Positions 12,233-15,837 of a DNA stretch of 15,837 nt are shown one piece after another. Positions within the stretch are counted from its first letter, which is position 1, and every line of letters starts with the position of its first letter. The position numbers and the translations under genes are program-made. The DNA lies in the NCBI GenBank assembly GCA_038065755.1, contig JBBTQJ010000035.1:1-15837 (forward strand), given 5' to 3'. The notes beneath the pieces were generated by a model, which saw only the letters and a program-made list of their open reading frames with translations, made no database searches and had not been told where the DNA came from. Origin of the DNA: JBBTQJ01 sp038065755. Lineage in GTDB: Bacteria > Patescibacteriota > Minisyncoccia > Minisyncoccales > Staskawiczbacteraceae.

Positions 12233-12874
12233 TTATCCTATAAATTTATTCGCTATTACAGGGATTTCTTTTTTAAAAAAGTTTTTAACATCTTTCCATT
12301 TTACTTTTTTAATCATTTCAAGTTCTCCTTGTTTATCGGCATCTTCAAAATAATTCAAACTTTTTAATATATGAGCCTTATTTTCTTTCAATGCCCTGAA
12401 TTTTTTGTCGTATAATTCCAGCGACTCTTCAAGGGTTAATTTTTTTTCAATTTCAATAATAAAATAAAGGTCAATAAAATCTTTTTTTGAACCCCGGTCG
12501 GAAATAGCCGCAATTTTCATAGGGGCTATGTCTTTAATATCAGCAACCTCAACATCTAAAAATTTTTGGGTTTTAAAAAGAAGCGGATAGGTATAAAAAA
12601 ATAAACTGAAACGAGTTTTATTAATTGTGCCCAAAATGGTTCCCCAATCTTTTCTTTCTAATTTAAATTCTGGAACCAACTTTTTAATTCTTTGAGACAA
12701 AATATCCGCATTGAATTCATTGACGGTAAAAAAATCAAAATCAAAAGAAAAACGATGGTTAATTTGCAAAGCCAAAGCGGTTCCGCCAGCCATATAAGCG
12801 TTTTGCAAAATTCCGCTTTTTCCTAATATGGCCAGTGCATTTTTTGCATTTTTTGATATGACTTTTTCAAACAT
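12233..12874 (-). CDS. AbiEii/AbiGii-type nucleotidyltransferase (probable toxin)
   Basis: A 213-aa member of the AbiEii family (DUF1814), nucleotidyltransferase toxins that act in bacterial phage defence or toxin-antitoxin pairs. Motif I is intact: AGGTALAL (29-36) then HRFSFDFDFF with Asp45 and Asp47 as the likely metal ligands. The conserved C-terminal motif is present as MKIAAISDRGSKKDFIDLY (119-137), with Lys120, Arg127, Lys131 and Asp132. The partner gene is the DUF6922-like protein directly upstream, overlapping by 52 bp, which replaces the usual AbiEi-type antitoxin. Enzyme family is well supported by motifs; the toxin role and target are inferred. Confidence 0.88.
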   Translation of the reverse strand: MFEKVISKNAKNALAILGKSGILQNAYMAGGTALALQINHRFSFDFDFFTVNEFNADILSQRIKKLVPEFKLERKDWGTILGTINKTRFSLFFYTYPLLFKTQKFLDVEVADIKDIAPMKIAAISDRGSKKDFIDLYFIIEIEKKLTLEESLELYDKKFRALKENKAHILKSLNYFEDADKQGELEMIKKVKWKDVKNFFKKEIPVIANKFIG

Positions 12875-13128
12875 AAAATTTTATTTTTAGGAACTTTGAG
12901 TATAAGCGCCCAGAAATTAGCGCTTTTTAAAGAAAGGTCTTTTTTTTCAGAAAGAACTTTTTTTATTAAAGAGATATTATAGTTTTTAAACATCCATTTA
13001 ACATCATTTTCGTTGCCAAACTCTAAAATCCGCCCAATGATATGTTGGGCGTGTTTTTTAATGTCTAATTTTTGGAGGTCAACATCCCAAAACAAGCTTT
13101 GTCTGAACTTTATATTTTTTGTTTTCAT
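12823..13128 (-). CDS. DUF6922-like protein, probable antitoxin partner
   Basis: A 101-aa basic protein starting MKTKNIKFRQSLFWDVD. It has the LFWDVDLQKLDIKKH, IIGRILEFGNENDVKWMFKN and SLKSANFWALIL blocks found in small DUF6922-type proteins that accompany AbiEii-type toxins. Mostly helical; such proteins are thought to act as antitoxins. Its last 17 codons overlap the start of the AbiEii gene in another frame, giving tight translational coupling. The final stretch (KKSYQKMQKMHWPY) lies in the overlap and may be dispensable. Name by motif resemblance, role by neighbourhood. Confidence 0.75.
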   Translation of the reverse strand: MKTKNIKFRQSLFWDVDLQKLDIKKHAQHIIGRILEFGNENDVKWMFKNYNISLIKKVLSEKKDLSLKSANFWALILKVPKNKILCLKKSYQKMQKMHWPY

Positions 13129-13184
13129 ACTTTATTTTACCAAATTTTACCCTGTTTTTCAATGCTGATTTTTCTAAAATTTCT

Positions 13185-13952
13185 CTATTTTTGTTTTTCT
13201 TTAAAAAACTGTGAGAGGGTTTTTATACCCTCCATAAATTCTATGGGCAGGGCAAAAATAACGGTTTTTGAAGGGTCTGGGTTTATTTTTTCTATTGTCT
13301 GCAAGGTGCGGACAGAAATGCCTCCTGGCACGCTGTTTAAAACCCTCGCGGCCTGCGACAATTTTTCTGCCGCGGTGTATTCGCCTTCGGCCCTGATAAT
13401 AACAGCTCTTCTTTCTCTTTCTGATTCGGCCTGCTTTGCCATAATTCTTTTCATATCGGCTGGCAATTCAATATCTTGAATTTTAATATCGGTAACGGAA
13501 ATTCCCCAAGACTCCGTAGCATTGGTCACAATTTTTTGTATTTCTTCTGCTATTTTTTCTCTTTCAGATAACAAGGTATCTAATTCAACCCCGCCAATAA
13601 CATCCCTTAATGCCGCTTGCGCATATTGGGTCACTGCCAAAGCATAATCTTTTATATTCAAAATAGCCTTGTCGGCTGACTGCACCTGAAAATAAACAAC
13701 TGCGTTAATGCCAACGGGCACATTGTCTTTGGTAATAACCTCCTGTTGGGGAATATCTGTTGTGGTTATGCGCATATCAATTTTTATTATCCGTTGTATG
13801 CCAATGAATATCCATTTTAACCCCGGGGTCAGGGTGCTGGTATATTTTCCTAGGGTCAGCACAACCGCCCTTTCGTACTGGTTTATAACCCTTAAACCGG
13901 CAAAAATAAAAAATAAAACAATAGCTAAAATGACGGTAAATATAATATTCAT
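13185..13952 (-). CDS. Slipin (stomatin/band 7, SPFH-domain membrane protein)
   Basis: A 255-aa stomatin-like protein. One N-terminal membrane segment (about residues 2-22) is followed by the SPFH domain (about 24-190: NQYERAVVLTLGKYTSTLTP, IDMRITTTDIPQQEVITKDN, VGINAVVYFQV, WGISVTDIKIQDIELP), then an Ala/Glu-rich helical region and a short C-terminal tail. Such proteins form large rings in membrane microdomains and often work with an NfeD protease; no nfeD is seen here. The gene is 31 bp downstream of the HPS-like gene on the same strand. The length matches the prokaryotic slipin family. Confidence 0.94.
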   Translation of the reverse strand: MNIIFTVILAIVLFFIFAGLRVINQYERAVVLTLGKYTSTLTPGLKWIFIGIQRIIKIDMRITTTDIPQQEVITKDNVPVGINAVVYFQVQSADKAILNIKDYALAVTQYAQAALRDVIGGVELDTLLSEREKIAEEIQKIVTNATESWGISVTDIKIQDIELPADMKRIMAKQAESERERRAVIIRAEGEYTAAEKLSQAARVLNSVPGGISVRTLQTIEKINPDPSKTVIFALPIEFMEGIKTLSQFFKEKQK

Positions 13953-13983
13953 ATTTTTTATTATTTAATAATATTTACTTAAT

Positions 13984-14883
13984 TTACTTAATTTGTTTTA
14001 GAAAACCGTTAACCATGTTTATAGTTTCCTCGTTTTTCTGAAAAACCGATTTCCAGATTACAACAATATCTGCGTCATTAAAAACAGAACTTTGAACTTC
14101 TCTTAATGTATCTCCTCCGGCAATGGCAATCATAATATCATAATTTCCTTTTATGCGCCTTATTTCGTGCAAAGGAATCATTTTTTCCTTGTTGAATTTT
14201 TCTTCGTCTGCTCCACGATGTAAAATCACAATCGGCGGAACTTTTTTTAAAGAACGGAGAACAGAAAGGGGAAATTCTACGTTCATCATATCAATCATTG
14301 CGTCAATTTTATTTTTTTCGCAATGTTCAATAAACGAATTTAGTGTTTCAGTTGGGGCTGTTCCCAGGGCAACAGCGGCGCTGGCTCCTGCGTTGGCCGC
14401 CATTTGCACCTCTGTTTCCGCCCTGTCCATTGTTTTTAGGTCTGCAACTATATAGGGAGTAATGCTGTTTTGTTCAACTAAGTTTGCCGGCAAGATAGGT
14501 TCGTTTATTTTTTTGTTGTTAAAAAATCCTTGAAAAATATTAAACGCCGTTTCTTCTTCCTGCTCCCCTCTTGTCGCTTGACTATTTATTTGAGAAATAA
14601 TATATTTTGCGATTTTTGAAAAATTGGTCTCTTTGGTTTTTGTTTTTGAAGTTAAAGAGTCGTTAATGCTCCCAAAAAAAATACGCTGTTCGTACCATGA
14701 TTTAATTTGAGAAATGCCGTATTCTCCATATTTTTTAATAAGCGGAGTGCCTGCTTCAATAATTATCCTGTCGCTGATTGGCAATTCGTTTATTATTTTA
14801 TGCGCCTCTTCAAGGGTGCTGTTTAGGGCAATTTGTAAATAACATTTTTTAGAATTTAATTTTGGTTTCACGCGAAAAGTCAT
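13984..14883 (-). CDS. Divergent 3-hexulose-6-phosphate synthase-like (OMPDC superfamily) protein
   Basis: A 299-aa protein with the beta/alpha-barrel signatures of the orotidine-phosphate decarboxylase superfamily, closest by eye to hexulose-phosphate synthase: LQIALN (16-21), IIEAGTPLIKKYG (41-53), VADLKTMDRAETEV (146-159), ALGTAPTETL (172-181), ILHRGADEE (220-228) and IAIAGGDTL (252-260). HPS joins formaldehyde and ribulose-5-phosphate, or runs in reverse to supply pentoses. The DxKxxD active-site triad (Asp148, Lys150, Asp153) and Glu43 are kept. However, the usual Asp of the first strand (ALD) is Asn21, the phosphate-binding Gly-Arg near the end is Trp277-Lys278, and about 70 extra residues (about 60-135) separate the second and third strands. 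Usual length is about 210. It may therefore have a changed substrate or be inactive. It follows the DUF5671 gene by 8 bp. Confidence 0.8.
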   Translation of the reverse strand: MTFRVKPKLNSKKCYLQIALNSTLEEAHKIINELPISDRIIIEAGTPLIKKYGEYGISQIKSWYEQRIFFGSINDSLTSKTKTKETNFSKIAKYIISQINSQATRGEQEEETAFNIFQGFFNNKKINEPILPANLVEQNSITPYIVADLKTMDRAETEVQMAANAGASAAVALGTAPTETLNSFIEHCEKNKIDAMIDMMNVEFPLSVLRSLKKVPPIVILHRGADEEKFNKEKMIPLHEIRRIKGNYDIMIAIAGGDTLREVQSSVFNDADIVVIWKSVFQKNEETINMVNGFLKQIK

Positions 14884-14891
14884 TTCTTTTT

Positions 14892-15837
14892 TTACTTTGT
14901 TTTATTTAACGGGGGGTATAGTTGCTTATCTATTTTTCTTTCAAAACAAACCCGGCCTGCTTTATGCTGCCAATTATCAGTATCTGCGTACCCATATTCA
15001 TATCCTTTTTCCGGAATTGCAGGACGAAATTGGCCGTATTGGTCATTTCCTTCTCTGTTAAACTCGGCGCATAATTCAAAAAACAAATTCGTTGCATCTT
15101 TTATATTATATTCATAAACAGTTTTGCTTTGCGGATCAGCTGACGGAACATAGCCGGAAATATTATCTGTTAAATCGGTTAACATTGCGGGCAGTTTTTC
15201 TTTGGTTTGCCAGTAGTTTACAATTTGATACTGAATACCCTGCAAGTCGGAAATTTTTTGCTGGTCAAGCTGCATTAAACGGGCAGTGGCAGGAGAGCCA
15301 ACTATAAAAAACGCAGAAATAATTGAAATTAAAACAACGGCGCTCGTTGAAACACCGAAATACTTTACCATCTTTTTTGAAGTTATTTCCCGTCTTACGT
15401 CGTCTAAATAATACCAAAAAATAACAATTGCCACCAAAAGCACAGACAGGGCTTTTAAGAAAAACCTTGCCTTTAATTCTCCTTCCAAAAACGTATTTAT
15501 AACGCTTACCAAGTCGCCTATTATTATCAATGAAGCAATAAAAAGCGTTAAATATATCAGCCACTTCCGTATTTTTGACTCTCTAACTGCCGTTTCTTTG
15601 GCGTAAACTTTATTTAAATACCAGGAAACCAATATAAAAACAGGAAAAACTATAATCAAAGAAGAAACAGCAAACCTGATAGGACCGGTAAAGCTGAAAT
15701 AATTATAATATTGGTTTAAAATATCCGGAAAAAAATAATTTATATACTGCCAAAGCAAGGTTACAAAAGTTATTGCCGACCAATACAGGGTTACAATCGC
15801 CAAACCGCAGGCGGAAAAGGCGGCGCGCGAAACCGGA
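14892..15837 (-). CDS. DUF5671-type membrane protein with pilin-like soluble domain (5' end off the window)
   Basis: The frame is open to the right edge of the window. The first possible in-window start is a TTG at 15803, but 11 more sense codons precede it (PVSRAAFSACG), so the true N-terminus is probably outside. Over the 303 residues from that TTG there are about five membrane segments (about 1-25, 40-64, 80-106, 114-132, 150-170). The first four match the DUF5671 domain pattern. Then comes a periplasmic/extracellular part starting MQLDQQKISDLQGIQYQIVN, which resembles the alpha/beta region of type II/IV pseudopilins, and a C-terminal tail with two Cys (ELCAEFN, GRVCFE) that could form a disulfide. 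Function unknown. Probably the first gene seen of a run continuing with the HPS-like and slipin genes. Confidence 0.8.
   Translation of the reverse strand, partial: PVSRAAFSACGLAIVTLYWSAITFVTLLWQYINYFFPDILNQYYNYFSFTGPIRFAVSSLIIVFPVFILVSWYLNKVYAKETAVRESKIRKWLIYLTLFIASLIIIGDLVSVINTFLEGELKARFFLKALSVLLVAIVIFWYYLDDVRREITSKKMVKYFGVSTSAVVLISIISAFFIVGSPATARLMQLDQQKISDLQGIQYQIVNYWQTKEKLPAMLTDLTDNISGYVPSADPQSKTVYEYNIKDATNLFFELCAEFNREGNDQYGQFRPAIPEKGYEYGYADTDNWQHKAGRVCFERKIDKQLYPPLNKTK

Noticed and set aside
1..15837. CRISPR arrays, insertion sequences, prophage genes
   Set aside because: No regularly spaced repeats, transposase, integrase or phage structural genes were seen on either strand.

Overview
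The window looks like a chromosomal piece of an uncultivated, reduced-genome bacterium of the Candidate Phyla Radiation (Patescibacteria, most likely a Parcubacteria-type lineage). The evidence is AT-rich DNA, short intergenic gaps, start codons without a recognisable Shine-Dalgarno sequence, and several families typical of that group: a DUF5671 membrane protein, a small DAYA-KAD coiled-coil family, a LAGLIDADG-like orphan protein, a cytosolic-looking HtrA, a membrane pyrophosphatase and RNase Y. The lineage call is inference from gene content; there is no rRNA here.

Layout. Bases 1-2870 are a tRNA-rich segment: Ser(CGA), Arg(CCT), His(GTG) and Arg(TCT) on the minus strand, Pro(TGG) and Gly(TCC) on the plus strand. 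Among them lie a small membrane protein gene, an htrA-type protease gene and a decayed LAGLIDADG-like gene squeezed between tRNA-Pro and tRNA-Gly. Bases 2924-9935 are a long minus-strand run: tig, hicB, hicA, clpP and rny (protein folding, a toxin-antitoxin pair, proteolysis, RNA decay), preceded by a decayed small gene and by hppA plus a Nudix hydrolase. Bases 9936-10418 contain no confident protein gene. They hold a nested palindromic repeat abutting the hppA start and a strongly promoted, terminator-bounded structured RNA with a tRNA-like 3' domain. Bases 10419-15837 are again all minus strand: a DUF5671 membrane protein (running off the right edge), a divergent hexulose-phosphate-synthase-like protein, a slipin, a DUF6922/AbiEii-type pair, a small acidic protein, and nusA with its own promoter and a leader terminator.

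How the genes fit together. Trigger factor, ClpP, HtrA and slipin form a protein-quality set. RNase Y and NusA handle RNA turnover and transcription elongation. HppA couples pyrophosphate hydrolysis to ion pumping. Two toxin-antitoxin-type pairs (HicBA and DUF6922/AbiEii) sit inside these housekeeping runs.

The most unusual signals are: (1) the unassigned RNA at about 10214-10416, whose leader holds two 12-13 nt blocks complementary to its own tRNA-like domain; (2) tRNA-His and tRNA-Gly, which share a T-loop with G at position 55 together with a D-loop lacking the GG pair, a change also seen in that RNA; (3) a palindromic DNA element inserted in frame in trigger factor; (4) back-to-back tRNA promoters that share one -35 box.
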